Shown: positions 23,130 to 36,100 of the stretch, in pieces | How positions within the stretch are numbered: position 1 is the first letter of the stretch | Layout: each line of letters opens with the position of its first letter | Assembly: GCA_932521035.1 (NCBI GenBank) | Contig: OW051497.1 | Location: 9,486,001-9,550,000 of the forward strand | Length of the DNA stretch: 64,000 nt | From: Oscheius dolichura | Lineage: Eukaryota; Nematoda; Chromadorea; Rhabditida; Rhabditidae | Direction of reading: 5' to 3' | Translations under genes and position numbers: made by a program | Notes under the pieces: model-generated | What the model saw: the letters and a program-made list of their open reading frames with translations, nothing else | Databases searched by the model: none | What the model was told of the DNA's origin: nothing

Positions 23130-25400
23130 ATGGGCTCCCCGCGCAGCTTCATCTTCGCTATGTCCCAGGGGTCGAGGAACAAGCGCGTTCTGCCTCTGTT
23201 GCCCACTTTCCAATGTCCTCCAGAAACCGTTCTAAATCCCAGCGTAGGCGCAAAAGTCAAGATGTTTGTATATCATTGTGTACAGGTAATTACTCTCTTT
23301 TTAGCCAATGGTCAATCGACCCAGTCGGATCGAGGCCACCACCGTCCAGGTGACTCCAGGATATGGCACGGGCAAGGCGATGGAAGTGCGATACTTCGAC
23401 GCCAAGGTATATTTACCCTTCTCCATGTACTAAAAAGGAAATTAGATTATCGGAAACGGGTCTTTCGGAACGGTTTACATGGCAACGCTCTACGATACGA
23501 AGGAGACAGTGGCCATCAAGAAAGTTAAGCAGGATAAGCGCTATAAAGTGAGTGTTATTCTCACCCTGTCTCTTCTCTTACGTTCACTAAGTACTCCATG
23601 ATGTTTTCTAAAAGTACGCCCATGCATTAGAGAAGAAGATCCCCTCACCTAGTTAAAACGTCGTTGCCAAACAAAGCCTCATTGGTAAACAATCCCCCCT
23701 TTTTGCAGTACACTTGTCAAAAACTCCTTCATCCATTCGTCAAGAATTATGGTCATATATTTTTTTTCTTGGGTTATCACAACTCTCCGGGGAGCGGCAC
23801 CCTCGCGCATGATTTCAATGTGACTTGTCCGTTGGCCTCTCTCTGGCACATCCGCCCGCTAAAAATAGCAACAAAGAGGAGAAGAATAGAAGTAATCACA
23901 GATCTTTTTCCAGAATAGGGAATTGGCAATTATGAAGCGATTGGAACATCCGAACATCGTTCGGCTCATGTATTATTTCTATACACACGAAACGGTAGAA
24001 ATACAGTGAATTTAAAGAGGTATTCTTTTATTACAGGGTGAGGATTTCTTGAACTTGATCCTCGAATTTATGCCAAAGACGCTTGCTCAAGTGAATAAGA
24101 TGAGCAATCCGGTCTCAGAGTTCTATATCAAAGTTGGTTTCTTGTTTTTCTTTTGGTAGATGCCATGTCATTTCAGTTGTACATGTTTCAATTGCTGCGT
24201 GGTTTGGCATATATGCACTGCCATCGCATTTGTCATCGGGACATTAAGCCACAGAATTTGCTCGTCGATCCGGAATACGGGATTTTGAAGATTTGTGATT
24301 TTGGTTCTGCAAAGGAATTAAACGACAATGAATGTAATGTGTCATATATCTGTTCCCGGTAAGGATTACCCCAATTTATTCGAGAAGTCCATCGTTTAGG
24401 TACTATAGAGCTCCTGAACTGGTTTACGGTGCCGAGAAATATACAACGGCCGTTGGTGAGTCTTTTTACTTTTCTATTACTGTAGTTTTTCAGACGTCTG
24501 GTCATTTGGTACGGTTTTCCTAGAAATGTACACTCACACGCCGATCTTTCGGGGCGACTCTCCCCAGAATCAAATTGGAGCAATCATGAAGGTACAGTAA
24601 TTAATTCCCTTTGTTTTAATCAGAACACTGATGCTAAAGTTTTTCCAAAGATGCACTGGATCGAATTTCAAGGCGCCGTTAGGCATACGATCAGACTAGA
24701 TGCAAAAAAGCCGCTCTTTTCGTCATACGTTGGCGGATGTAGCTCTCCGTGGGGTCTCGGATTCATACACAAAAATAGCAGTTTCATTAGAGACTCTAGA
24801 TGGCTCATCAAAACCTGCAGCAACCATCACAATCCCCTGTTTTGCAGGTCCTTGGAACCCCTACGAAAGAGGAGCTTCTGGCTATGAATCCGGGCTTTAA
24901 AGACAAGGATTACCCTAAACATAAGAATGGATCCGGCTTCGACAAGGTCTGAATCTCATTTATATTTATCCATTCAACTATATAGATCTTCTCTGAACCT
25001 CCGCCTAAATATGTTGTGGAGTTGGCCAACCGCATTATGACCTATGATCCGAAGAAGCGTCTCACGGCTATTGAGTGTTTGGCAGAACCATACTTCAAAG
25101 CTCTACAGAAACCCAATCTCGAGGTAGTTAGGAAAAATACAGCGATTAAGTTTTTATTAATTTTAAGTTTTTGCCAAATGGAAATCTGATGCCGAGGATA
25201 TTCGACTGGTACGAGAAGGAGTACCATATTCGACCTGATTTGAACGGCAAGGTTTGACGCTTGTTTATCTTGTTGTTATGGTCTTATAATTACAGATCTT
25301 CCCTCAAGCCCCTGATGTTCCCAAAACTCCCTACGAAAACGGGAATGTCTCAACATCTCTAAGTGAAGAAGACACCCTGTCGCCCGATCCTCAATTGTAA
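23130..25400 (+). CDS. Glycogen synthase kinase 3 family serine/threonine kinase
   Basis: Twelve exons join in phase into 426 residues: 23130-23267, 23305-23406, 23446-23547, 23914-23994, 24037-24132, 24177-24358, 24400-24455, 24494-24591, 24848-24946, 24986-25123, 25168-25251 and 25296-25400. The Gly-rich loop is [11 protein letters not shown] at 81-91, the ATP lysine is Lys105 in VAIKK, the catalytic loop is HRDIKPQN with Asp195, and DFG is at 214-216. The activating tyrosine is Tyr230 in VSYICSRYYRAPE. The residues that read primed phosphate in GSK3 appear present (Arg112, Arg194, Lys219). The N-terminus lacks an obvious Ser9-type inhibitory site. Segments after the DFG region and the C-terminal tail differ from canonical GSK3, so this may be a diverged, lineage-specific paralogue like the nematode GSK3-like kinases. 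The first exon is the least certain. Confidence 0.93.
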
Positions 25401-26437
25401 TATAATCATCAACCTTTCTTTCCTTATCTTGCCGATGCTCCAAAAACTCACAAAGTGTTTTTCCGTGACTATATCACAACATGTGGTAAGCTATATGCTA
25501 CAAGCTGTACTATTTATGTATGGAAGTTTCGCAAAATTTATCAGATTGTTATAAATTATGTTTGACAGCCTGTAGTATGGTTTATACGAATCAACATGGA
25601 AACTGGTAAATGAGCACACTGTGGCCTTGACAGGTGGAAAGCTGAACTTCTCCGTACAATTTCGCATGCTGGTCGACGATTTCTCACTGATTGTCTGAAT
25701 GCAGAAGTTCTTGAGGACTACTACACACCCAGGGAACTCCGATCATACTCAGTCGATGTGTTGGTCCCGGTTGAGCTCTTCGTACTTGCGATCTACCTTG
25801 CCGTCTAGGGTTCTCCCCGCTCTTCCGGCGTTCTAAGTATCGGATGCGTGATGATTGCAGGCTGACAACAAAGACGCAAGAACCACTGATTCTAAAATAA
25901 TCCAGCTGATGGTAACACAACCAGAAAATAAGAGGCTAGAAGCTGAAACAATCGGCGAATTTCTGGTCTTCTTCCTCTGGTCACTCCAATTGTCGTCTAG
26001 CAGGCAACTTGATTCCACGTTCCTGTTGATCCACTAGAATTCAGAAGCAGCCCCTTAGCCCCCATATTTAGGATGCCCATCTTTTGCATCTCGTCGTCTG
26101 CTCTACATCAGGAAAACAACAAACGAGCGCGAGTCTGATTTGATACTTGCGAAAGCACATTACCTGTCAATCAAGTGTCCATGAATGTCTGCTTGTCAGA
26201 CCTTTACAAATAACTTTATTATTCTGAGAAAAGAAAATCAAAAAATAATAATAAACAAAGCTATAACAGTGAAAAGATAAACACCGATTAAATATGTCTT
26301 CAAAGATGATAACCATGAGTATATGACTCAGGTGGAAACCCGCCTGACCAGGACAACCACAGAATATTCCAAACATAAAATATGATGATGATGTACAGGT
26401 ACTGTCAGGGGCAGCTGCTTCTCCTTCTTTTACTTCC
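25401..26437. other. Spacer between GSK3-like gene and small membrane protein gene
   Basis: This 1 kb region holds the 3' ends of two convergent genes. Only short antisense frames are visible. The sequence turns AT-rich near 26210-26300, where the 3' untranslated region of the minus-strand gene is likely to lie. No RNA gene or repeat was recognised. Confidence 0.5.
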
Positions 26438-26814
26438 TCATGCTGCTGCCCAAAGACCACCAGAAAAACCAGCTCCCCACATCCGGCGATCCTCTTTCTT
26501 GGCATTGGGATTTTGTGGAGTGGGTTTGAATCTATAATTTTATGTCTAGGGGTAGATTGTGTTTGGCGTACCTCAAGGGCGATGCCCTTTTTGTAATGCA
26601 GTTTCCGAGGAGGAAAGCCAACGCCGTCAGGAGGATGCAGACAATCACCACGTAGATGGCCCAGTTGGGCCAGTGCTCTTTGACATCCATCACCTACAGG
26701 ATTTCCTATCTTTAAAAGAGTGTTACTTACCGGTATGTGGTGATGTTCAGTTTCTTGGGGGTAGACAGGTATGCGAGAAGGCTCGCGGACAACTGTAGGC
26801 TCGTGATGCTCCAT
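26438..26814 (-). CDS. Small single-pass membrane protein, 99 residues, unrecognised
   Basis: Three exons (26731-26814, 26572-26693, 26438-26531) have canonical 37-40 nt introns and consistent phases (0, then 2). The product begins MEHHEPTVV and has a hydrophilic His/Glu/Pro-rich N-terminus of about 36 residues. A hydrophobic helix at about residues 40-60 (AIYVVIVCILLTALAFLLGN) is followed by a basic tail (TKRASPLRFK) and ends in a glycine/alanine-rich segment. With no cleavable signal peptide, it looks like a type III or tail-region-inside single-pass protein. The phase agreement over both introns is the main support. I do not recognise a family. Confidence 0.65.
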
Positions 26815-29800
26815 GTTGGAGTATCCGGGAAGACCAGTGGAATATCAGTCTGCAATGGTGGTCATTAGACAAACATCGAATGGGGGAATCCGGGGCAGGA
26901 AAATTGATAGAAATAACAATCGACCAAAAGGGTCTGTGAGTGTGCAAATTCAAGACAGCCAAGGAGAGACGGGATCGAATATCCCCTCCCTGCTTCAGAT
27001 TGTGTTTCCCACTCAATCCAAAAGACATGTCCTTATTGGAGCAGCAGGAACCGTAGAAGCCAAAAAAATGTCTGCCACCATGAGAAGTAAGATACTCCTG
27101 GGAAGTGCGGTTCCTATTTATTACGTAAGTTATGATGGGAAAGAGATGAGGAAACAGAGATACTGGAGCGTTGCTCAGAAGGAAAGCAAGGAGTGGAAGA
27201 GCAGATCCGCTTCCCCATGCTAACTACTGTCTTCAGCAGAATTCCAATGAAACTTCATGCCACTACTAATTAAGCCGGCTAATTATAACTTGACCATCAG
27301 ACATCGTTCTCCCCCGTTGACTTATGCTCTAGAAAGTGCAAACTACAGAGAACCACATTCTGCAAAGAGCACTAATAAGGATTATAGGAAAGTCATAGAG
27401 AGAAAGCTTTGGTCGAGACCACCCTCTGCAAAGAGGAGAAATATGGATGAGTTCTCTGGAGAATGCCAGCTATAAAATAAATTATTCTTCTGTTATATTA
27501 ATGAAAAAGAAGGAGGGCCTGTGTTGATCCCCCGTTTTCAGGACCCTCTCGGGAGAATACTGATACGCGAGGCAGATGCGCGGCACAACAAACCTTTGCC
27601 CTTAGGTTAGTTTAGAAAGGAACGAAGTCAGGATGTCAGCCCCCCGCTAGTAGAATTCTATTAGGTTACGCCTTCGTCGACCTAGACGAATTTTTAAGAC
27701 AAAAAACTATTAAGAATTCAGCCTAATGCCAAGAGGAAAAAGCGAATTCCAGGGACAGGACACGGGCGCCTGCTTTGGGGAATTTGTTTTTTGTCTCCTG
27801 GAGAGCAAACCAAACGTCTAATATTTGTCATAAACAGATAAACAACGGATATTTTTGGGGAAACAGGAGAAGATTGTGAAAATTTTGCGATAACAACAAT
27901 TTCGAGGTTCATTTGAGAGAGTAAGAAGACGGTGTGACTAGACAGCTTGTCACTTCCAATGACAGGAAAAAGTGTTGTTGTCAAAATAAGGAAAAAGTCT
28001 TCTTCTTACGCAAATATACTAGAATGGGGACTTGTCAAAACAGCGCTTGATGTCGCACCAGGGAAAAGAACGAGCGGCTCCTTTGTACCAAAAGACTATC
28101 CAGCCCTATTTAAAAAAGACGACTATCGTCTTTCATGTAGGCGGCTAACGAAATAGATATCTTAAGTCTAAAAAGTCCAGCTGCCGATCCTTGGGCTAAG
28201 CCAGGGGAGGAGGGGGAGAATAGACGAGCCGGTGGGTCAATTCCGCCGGTAAGGGAGAGAATTCAATCGTGAGGGTTTAAAAGAATTAGACAGGTTTCGG
28301 ATTGCAAATGAGAGTTAAAAGACCACATCCGCCCCGGGGATGCCTTTCTATTTTGTTGAGCAAAAAACAAGAGAGAGAGTGAGCTGTAACAGAGATGAAA
28401 GCATTGGTCACAAGATGGATGGTGTAAAAAGGGATCAAAGCTTGTGAGACTATGAGGAGGTGTAGTCGGACAGAAGTTAAGGAGAGGTCCTAGAGGAATT
28501 ACAAGGTAAAGAGGGTGGGCAGGGGAGGGGGGCTGATCGCTCGCATGCTGGTTTGGAATGAATAAAACAGCTTGTCGGTCATAGCAGAAGCAATGACAGC
28601 CTCCTATCCGAGCAGCGTGCAATCGGAGGGAAATGTGCCTAAGAAAATATAGTGCGAGCGCATCTCTACGTCACGGCTAATAAGGGAGAATTAAAGGGAA
28701 TGCTCCTAAGAAAGAGAGCCACACACCCTGGGATTCATATGTTTAGAGGAGAAGAAGAGAGGGCACGATGGGTACAAACGAACCAATCGGAAAGAAAAAA
28801 GATGCTTCGTAGTCCCTTGTTGGCAGTTGACATAGAACGAGTTAAGTGGTTAAAGGACCCTACTGCTGACGAGGGACCCCTTAAACGGAGCACTAACTGC
28901 CCACACCGAAATGAGTTTAGGGACTTTTTCGGAAGCCGTTGTTGCGTTTGTTTGATTGGAGGACAGCAGCGCAAACAGCACATCTTACCCTGAGATAATT
29001 TGGGTGCAATTTCATGCCCACTAAATGAGGCAATGCTCATTTTGGCCCAGAGAGAGGAAGGGCATATTTTTGAATAATTTAAAGGTATGCAAATTGTGAA
29101 TTTTTACGGGGGCGAGATCCAAGAAAAAGAAGAAAGAGACTAATCGAGGTATATGGAAGAGGTGCCATACTTCCTCTCCTGAAACCAACAACAGTTGTTT
29201 TAGATTTATGACAACCAAAACATGTGGTCCGGGAACATGCAATTAAAATAGCGTTTGATAGCTTTCCCGACTCCATTTTTCCTAAGAACAAGAGCGAAAG
29301 GATGAAACGACGAACGCTTCCGGGAGTTGGAGGGCGAGAATATTTGCACAGAGGTCTCATATCAGTCTTCTAGATGAATTTTCAATGATCAAACGTTGGG
29401 TGATAGAAAAAAAGGGAGCGGGTTCAGTTACAGTCTACCCTGCTCAATAATTCTTGACAAAAAAACATCTCGGAGAACGGAGGAATATGGCATTTGAGAA
29501 GTTATAAAGTATGCAGATGTTTCTGCACGGTAAAAAGAGGTAGGATGTAGTGCGTGCCAAAGGCTGGGTTTGATGGGTTCAGTCCAGGAAGAAGCATATG
29601 AATCATTAAGAATGTATATGGGATGGGGCAGGGGGCGCGAGGTCAAAGGATGTTAGGATCCTTCCTGTTGTTCAGGGCTGAAGTGGTCAGCAGAACGGGC
29701 TGCTTCATTATAAATGACAGGAACCAGAATCCCCTTTAATAGGTAAAATCTCAACCGCGAATCAGCTCGACCGACTCAAAAATTAATGGTGGCCTCCGCC

Positions 29801-30327
29801 ACAAGACATTTCTCTGTCCAAAAAGAGGCAATTGACACGGCCTCGTGGGTGTAGATATTGGAAAGGATATCTTTCAATTCAAAATAGCGTGACGAATGCA
29901 TATTACACCCAGAGACATAAAATTGTGTCCTCTTCTGGAATTTTAATCTATTCTCCTACCCTGTTGATGGTAGAGAGAGAATGTGTGTGTGGATGGGGGA
30001 TGCCAAAAATCCTTTATTATTCATGTGTTTTTATGAAAATATCACAGCTTTGAAGGAATTCTTGAAAAAGTGGAGAATTGAGACCATGTTGAGCCAGAAG
30101 CAAGGAAGAATACATAGAATACAATGAAGTGACTTGTTGGAAAAATGACAATTAGGCATGGAACCTGGGATCGGGTGGCAGGCTGGGCAGTCATAGTACA
30201 TGAACCGGTTTCAAATATTAACAAAAATAACTGGGCATTATAGTATACAGGCCCCCAAACGAAGGAACATTTCGAAGATCGCTGTAGAACCTGTAGACTA
30301 CGGGATAAGCAGTTTATGGAACAAAAA
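26815..30327. other. Gene-poor interval
   Basis: This 3.5 kb interval lies between the start of the small membrane protein gene and the 3' end of the TAB1-like gene. One plus-strand ATG frame of 136 codons (26813-27223) opens directly opposite the membrane protein start, but its composition and lack of motifs do not persuade me. Several purine-rich stretches occur at 28260-29000. Nothing else was recognised. Confidence 0.45.
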
Positions 30328-32310
30328 TCATTGCGCTGGGGGAGTGATTGGAGGAGCTATCAAAAGCGGTTCAATATCCTTAGCAATCTGCTCTGCTCTA
30401 GTCGGGGACAGGTCAATATACGGCTCGACCGCCTCAGGCTCTAGAGTAATGGAAGCCACCGTGGAGTTTATAGAGGAATCAATGGTGCTCATAAACGAAG
30501 TACCGTCCAGCAACTTGACATAGATGACAGACATCTCGTCTCGGTAGTTACAGTGGCTGCCTTCTTTTGCAACATGCTGAAAATGTGATCTATTTATGTG
30601 TTCTTGATGATCCCGGAGACAGGAAGTAAACATCTCAGCCCGCATTTCCTTTGATATATGAGAATTATTTCGGGCTCTTCTATTTTAAACGATAGCCTTA
30701 CGTCAAAAGGGGAATTTATAGATCTAAGCGACTTAGACACTCCTTTAACGTTTAGCGCAATATTCAAAGTTCGCTTTCAAGTTAAGAAAAACACCGTTCT
30801 GTTTACCACGGAGTTGAGTCAATGCTGACATTTTCAGGTTCAACAAGTTTCGTCAGATTTCGTTCACAAATTCGTTTCTCCATTTTATAACGAGGTAATG
30901 TTACCTATTCCTTCCTTATAGGTGTAGCAAGGAAAAACATCTATTGGCTGCAAAAGTGTCAGTTCTATCTACCTACTTTTTCAACTTAATGGAAGAAACA
31001 AGCCCTTTTAATTGTTTTCCTTGCCATGTAATGTAAAGAGAACTCACCATATCGTAAGCATCCTCGTGTTTTCTTCCCACGTTAAAAACGACTGTTTTCG
31101 CGGTACCGTTCAGGGTCTGACATTCTTGAAATTGGTAGAATATTTCGGAGGCTGGGTCTCCTTCCACATCACAGTCCCTTATATTCTGGATCATACCAGG
31201 CGAAACCAAGAGGAGGTGTCTCCACCCTGGTTGGATCTACAACGTTTATTGTATTTCGAAAAAGAGGGTGATATACCTTGATGGAAAATACGTCAGAGTC
31301 GTGAATCACCGGCGGGCCTTTCGCTTTCATCAAGTCGGGCTCCTCGTCATATCGAATACTCCTGTACCCGTCTCCGATTGCTCTGGTAGGACCAACCCAT
31401 TTCTTTAATTAAAAGTTAACAATAAAAGGACTAAAATCCTACCTCTGGATCAATATTTAAATTTTGTAATCTCACATATTCCGCTAGATTATCTTTATCA
31501 TGCACGGGATCTATCAAACATGAAACTTGTTGACTATCAGTAAAAATCAATGCTCTATAAGAACAGCATCATGAAAATATTTTGCTAAGATGCTTACTGG
31601 GCGTTCCCACAACTTAATACATATAAATCATCCAATATCCTCACTATTATCAAAGCGGTACACCCTGCTCTCACCTAAAAAGCGAAACAAACTTTTAAAA
31701 GATTAAAAATTTCGCTTTCCTACCTTCGCTTGTAATTCTTTAATTTTTTCCTCATCCGGCGTTTCCTCCTCTTTTAAAATATAGATTTGTGATAAATAAT
31801 CCTCCACTTCTTGCTCATATCTCTTATTTACACTTAGAAACTTGTTATTCAATAGGGTTACAATCTGAAAAATGTCCAATTGTGTCATATTCTCTTTTTA
31901 AAATATAAAGAAAGGCGGTACTCACTTGATCAGAATCCATATCTTTCGTAATAGGGTCTTGATCTCCAAAAACCTCGAAAGCCATCCGATTCTTCGCAAA
32001 TTCTGCAACTGGCCCGCCATTTTTGAAGCCACAAAAGAGGCCATACATTTCTATTTCATTTTCTCTGAAAAGGAAGGAGCAAATATTAAAAGTACCATTA
32101 AATCTCCTTACTTTATGCTCACTGCTGCATCCTGGGTTTGAGTTGCTGAGAATTTTTGATTTTTATGATATCGACCTCCTCTTAAATTTGCAATAGCTGA
32201 AATTTTAAAATATATTCATTACCAATAACGGCTATTTTGTTACCTGCTCGATCTGAAGAGGTATAAGTGTCGGCTAGTTGATCCTCTTCACTCATATCCT
32301 GGAAGAACAT
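30328..32310 (-). CDS. TAB1/TAP-1-like PP2C pseudophosphatase adaptor
   Basis: The start is ATG at 32310 (MFFQDMSEEDQLAD) and the stop is at 30328-30330. The exons read in the order of TAB1: a short N-terminal region, MYGLFCGFKNGGPVAEF (matching LYGVFNGYDGNRVTNF), a Glu-rich helix, GCTALIIVRILDDLYVLSCGN, then RAIGDGYRSIRY. After LLLVSPGMIQNIRDC come YRDEMSVIYVKLL and a C-terminal VEPYIDLS motif, like the TAB1 C-terminus VEPYVDF. The metal-binding DGHGG of active PP2C phosphatases is replaced by GFKNG, so it should be catalytically dead, as TAB1 is. TAB1 binds and activates the MAP3K TAK1, and nematode TAP-1 acts with MOM-4 in Wnt signalling. Several internal exons have introns under 60 nt. 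Exact bounds of some internal exons were not worked out. Confidence 0.85.
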
Positions 32311-33122
32311 GGGTTTAACTTGATTAATAAAGGGAACTGTCTTGTTTTTAAGCGAATTTACGAGAAATTATTTCCAAACAGTAATGGAAATAGCAAACAT
32401 GATTCACAAACGTGGGCGGGGATATTCAAAACACAACAGGATTATCGACTACCAAAACAGGGGAGATCTAAAGGCCGTCGTCTTTACTTCCGCCTTTTTT
32501 TGTTGATTCTTTTGCAAATGTGGGAAAGGAAATATAAGAAGAAGAAAAAAAATCCACTAGAAAAGCTAATATCAGGAGAGAAACGCGACTACGTCATTTT
32601 TGGGAGAACGCGCCCCTCCTCGCCCGGTTGCCGCGAGAGGCTGGTTTTCTAAGCCTTCCCGTTCCGCAATTGAAACCACCTAAAAGCATTTCACCTTTCA
32701 ACTTCTACAACTTTCTCTATCAATTCTGTTCCATTCTCCCGCACAGATTTTCTAAAAGGTTGGGTTGCTACATAACCTTTCGTCTCGCTTTACCCCCTGT
32801 AAACATGTGTCAGCTTGAAACAGGCTCAAATCTTTATTGATTTCCGCGATCTTTTCATTTCTCACTGGAGATAATATTCTCCTTTGGGGTTGAATGGCAA
32901 AAAACTCTGGGAAAATCGCTTCTTCGGCTGTTTACTCTACAATATTTTATGTTTTTAAGCAGACTGTTTATTTTCCCGTAAACGATAATACGCAGGCGGG
33001 GGATTGCTTATCTCTACCTCCTGACTTCTGTTTCTGCTTCATTGACTGGCTACTTTTCAGTTTCCGGCTAAAGACCTCTCCTAGACAGTTGGGTAAGGAG
33101 GTGAATGGAATAGTCGGCACAA
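32311..33122. other. Divergent promoter region, TAB1-like and BLTP3-like genes
   Basis: This 0.8 kb spacer separates the two divergently transcribed starts (32310 minus, 33123 plus). The open frame at 32278-32652 on the plus strand has no recognisable motif and overlaps the TAB1-like first exon. The region presumably contains both promoters. Confidence 0.55.
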
Positions 33123-36100
33123 GATGGCCAGTCTAATCAAGAACCAGCTCGTTAAGCATCTGTCTAAGTGAGTTATTTCTCTTTCCTGGGAACAAAGAGC
33201 ACTTTAGATTCACTAGAAACCTCAAGCCAGAACAGATTTCCCTAGATGTGCTCAAAGGAAAGAGTAAATTAGATTATATTGAGATTAATGAAGAAGTTTT
33301 ATCGGATATTCTGGTAGGCGGCCGTCTTAATCCTTAGATCGATCGTCTGTTTCAGGAGCTGCCCCAATGGCTCCGTATAAAACAGGCCTTCTGTACGGGT
33401 GTTACAGTTTCCGTGCCTTGGACCAAGCTCAAATCCGCTCCTGTACAAATAGTAAGCCATATGATCAGCTGTTTTCACACGAGGGGTCGTTTTCAGTTTA
33501 TTGAGGATATTACGGTCAAAGTTGTTCTCGTCAGTGGGGATTCTGCCCGTAAGGGGCAAGGATTCAAGTAAGAGCGATAGGAGTATAATTAACAGCAATT
33601 TTATAGACTGCCAGAGAGCAATTCCTACGGGTTTGTGGACAAAATCGTCGAGGGAATGTCTTTGTACATCAGCACGGTGGAAATCAGTTTTGACTCTGAT
33701 ATGTTTGGAGGCTCCTTTGTGGTAACAATTCACTGTAATTTTAGTAGTAGTATTTTTAGCTACAACGTCTCGCTGTCGAATCACGGACGCCTGCATGGCA
33801 ACCAGCTGTGGATCTCCGCCAAACGAGGATTTCATGTCCTCAGGCTAACAGAACTTTGATGTATAAGCAGGTAGACACTTCTTCTAGAAGTTTTTAATGG
33901 AATTCTTCAGATTTCTTGGCAACTGCTCCGGATAGAAGCCTCCGCCAAGTCGGAACGCACGGAGAAAAGGGCCTCAATCAACGCTCCTTTGAGATTAATC
34001 ACCAGCGGTGGAAAGATCAGAATTGCCCTGAAAAAACACAGTGGAGGTTCGTTTGATTTCAACTTGTTTGTCTATGGTAATATTCAGATGGCTCGGTAAT
34101 TCATGCTCGAATAATGATGATGTTGGAGGAAATTTTATGGGTGGCCACTTTGCCACAATTGAGATCGGCCCTGGCCTTTTATTCCTATGTCTTGTCATTG
34201 GCGAGGGCTAACGGAGGAAACATTAGCCCGGTAGGGGGAGCACAGCTCATAAACTTTGAGTGGTTCTCTTCAGATCCTTCCAACTGCACCCAACCAGAAG
34301 CCGGCTAATCTCGCACCTGATCCGAACGCCGTGAATACCTCTAGTGTTTATCGTGCGTTTGATTTCGACCAAACTTCTCATCATCTGCACTTTCGTAAAA
34401 TCGACCTTCATTTGTGTGACGATGCAAATGCTAACAGCTGTAAGTTAATTTAATTCCGGCGAAAGGAGAAAATGTTAATTCAGGCTACCCACCAGAGTGG
34501 AATATTGAGAGCGGAGCCATGCAAGTCACGCTCCATCAGGTCCAAATTGATATCTATCCGAAAACTTTGGCCACTTGCGACAGGTGACTGGCGCGAAATA
34601 GGCAGTTTAAACGGGGATTAATTTAGGACCCATTGGTTGAGATACACAGCTCCTAATGCCTTTACCCAGTGGATGCAAACGAGACTAGTGGCTCAGCTGA
34701 AAAAACTCAGTGAAGTCCTCGGTGAGGGTTAATGATTTCCCATGGGACATCTGTCACACTTTTCAGATGACACCGGAAAGACACGGCTTAATAGGTGCTG
34801 GCCACAGCTGATGTCATTCAATGTGGTAGTGAGAATATTCGATGTCAACATACAATGTGTCTCTGAGCCAACAACGAAAAAGGATGCTTTGCAAAATCTG
34901 TTGACTAGCGATCGGTTAGAAGGAGACTGGAATAGACATAGCTATGAATTTCAGGCATACTCGACAGTTACCCAGCGATCAGTTTATTGTACACTTTGAG
35001 TTCGCTAATTTCTTCCACCCCATGTCGAACACCTTGCCAGGTTTGTGAATTTCCTTTGGTTAGTAAGACGGTATATTTAGCCCCCTCTCCTGCAAGCTAT
35101 CTCCAACTGGGACCCTTTTCACTGCTTTTCGACCGGAGTACTCTTAGATGGTGTCTCTATGTTGCACATAATCTGTCGACTGCTTTGGTTCGCCCATACA
35201 TTCCTTTTCTTAGTTGCAATCTTTGCTTTTAGGACTTGGGAGATACCGGTGCAGCACAGCCTATAGAACACCCAGATATCAAAGTTGATCTGCTAATGCC
35301 TAAAGTAGGTCTCCACGTTTCTTTTTTATCAGTCGACTTCAGGTTATGGTTCCTTTACCTGATCCCAGCGCGGATAGACGTCTACCTCACCGACTTATTG
35401 CCTCATTCTCAACTATCAACCTCACAAACTGCAATGACTCTGAACAAGTCCCCATGTTCCAACAACTATCCAATAGTGTGCTGAAATACGCTCACAGTCT
35501 TGACCTCCTCGAAGGAAAGGAACTCTTTAAATCCGACACGAGTCTGTTCAACTCTGGCAGTGATACTCCTGACGGTATGATATTTATATATTTATTTTAT
35601 TACTGTCTTCAGTAATGGACCAATTCTGGATAACTACCTCCCCCGCGTGGGTGGACACAGATCATGGCAAAAATACCAAACCTATGCCAGTAGTCTCGGA
35701 CGTTTGTTTCGCTGGAACAGTCACCATTCGCCCGGAGCAGGTTAACCTCTACGTGGAACCTGTGTCAACTGTTGTTGCTGTTATTGACCACTTCCAATTC
35801 CTTCAGGTACTGTAGGCTGTACTTATTTTTACCCATGTTTGCAGTTAACTCGATTTGTTGCGTCTCTTTCGGACTATATTGAACTCCTTACGAGAGACCA
35901 AGCGCACTATGTTGCTTCTGGAAGTGGAGAAGAACCTAAGACTCCCGTTATTGCTATCCTAGCAGCAGTAAGACAGGTAGAATCGAATCTCTTTTTAATT
36001 CTTACGGCATTTCTAGGTTCGCGCTCATATAATGCTAACAATGGGATCGATGCCTTCTCCATACGACAAGTTCCAATCTTCAATGGTGGAAAACAACAGC

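Noticed and set aside
24651-24887. Open frame inside the 256-nt eighth intron of the GSK3-like gene
   Set aside because: The kinase sequence is continuous across 24591/24848 (IMKVLGTPT), so this segment is intronic even though it has an open frame.
26813-27223. Plus-strand ATG frame of 136 codons opposite the small membrane protein start
   Set aside because: It has no recognisable motif or splice structure. It begins at the same CATG as the better supported minus-strand gene and may be a chance frame in the promoter region.
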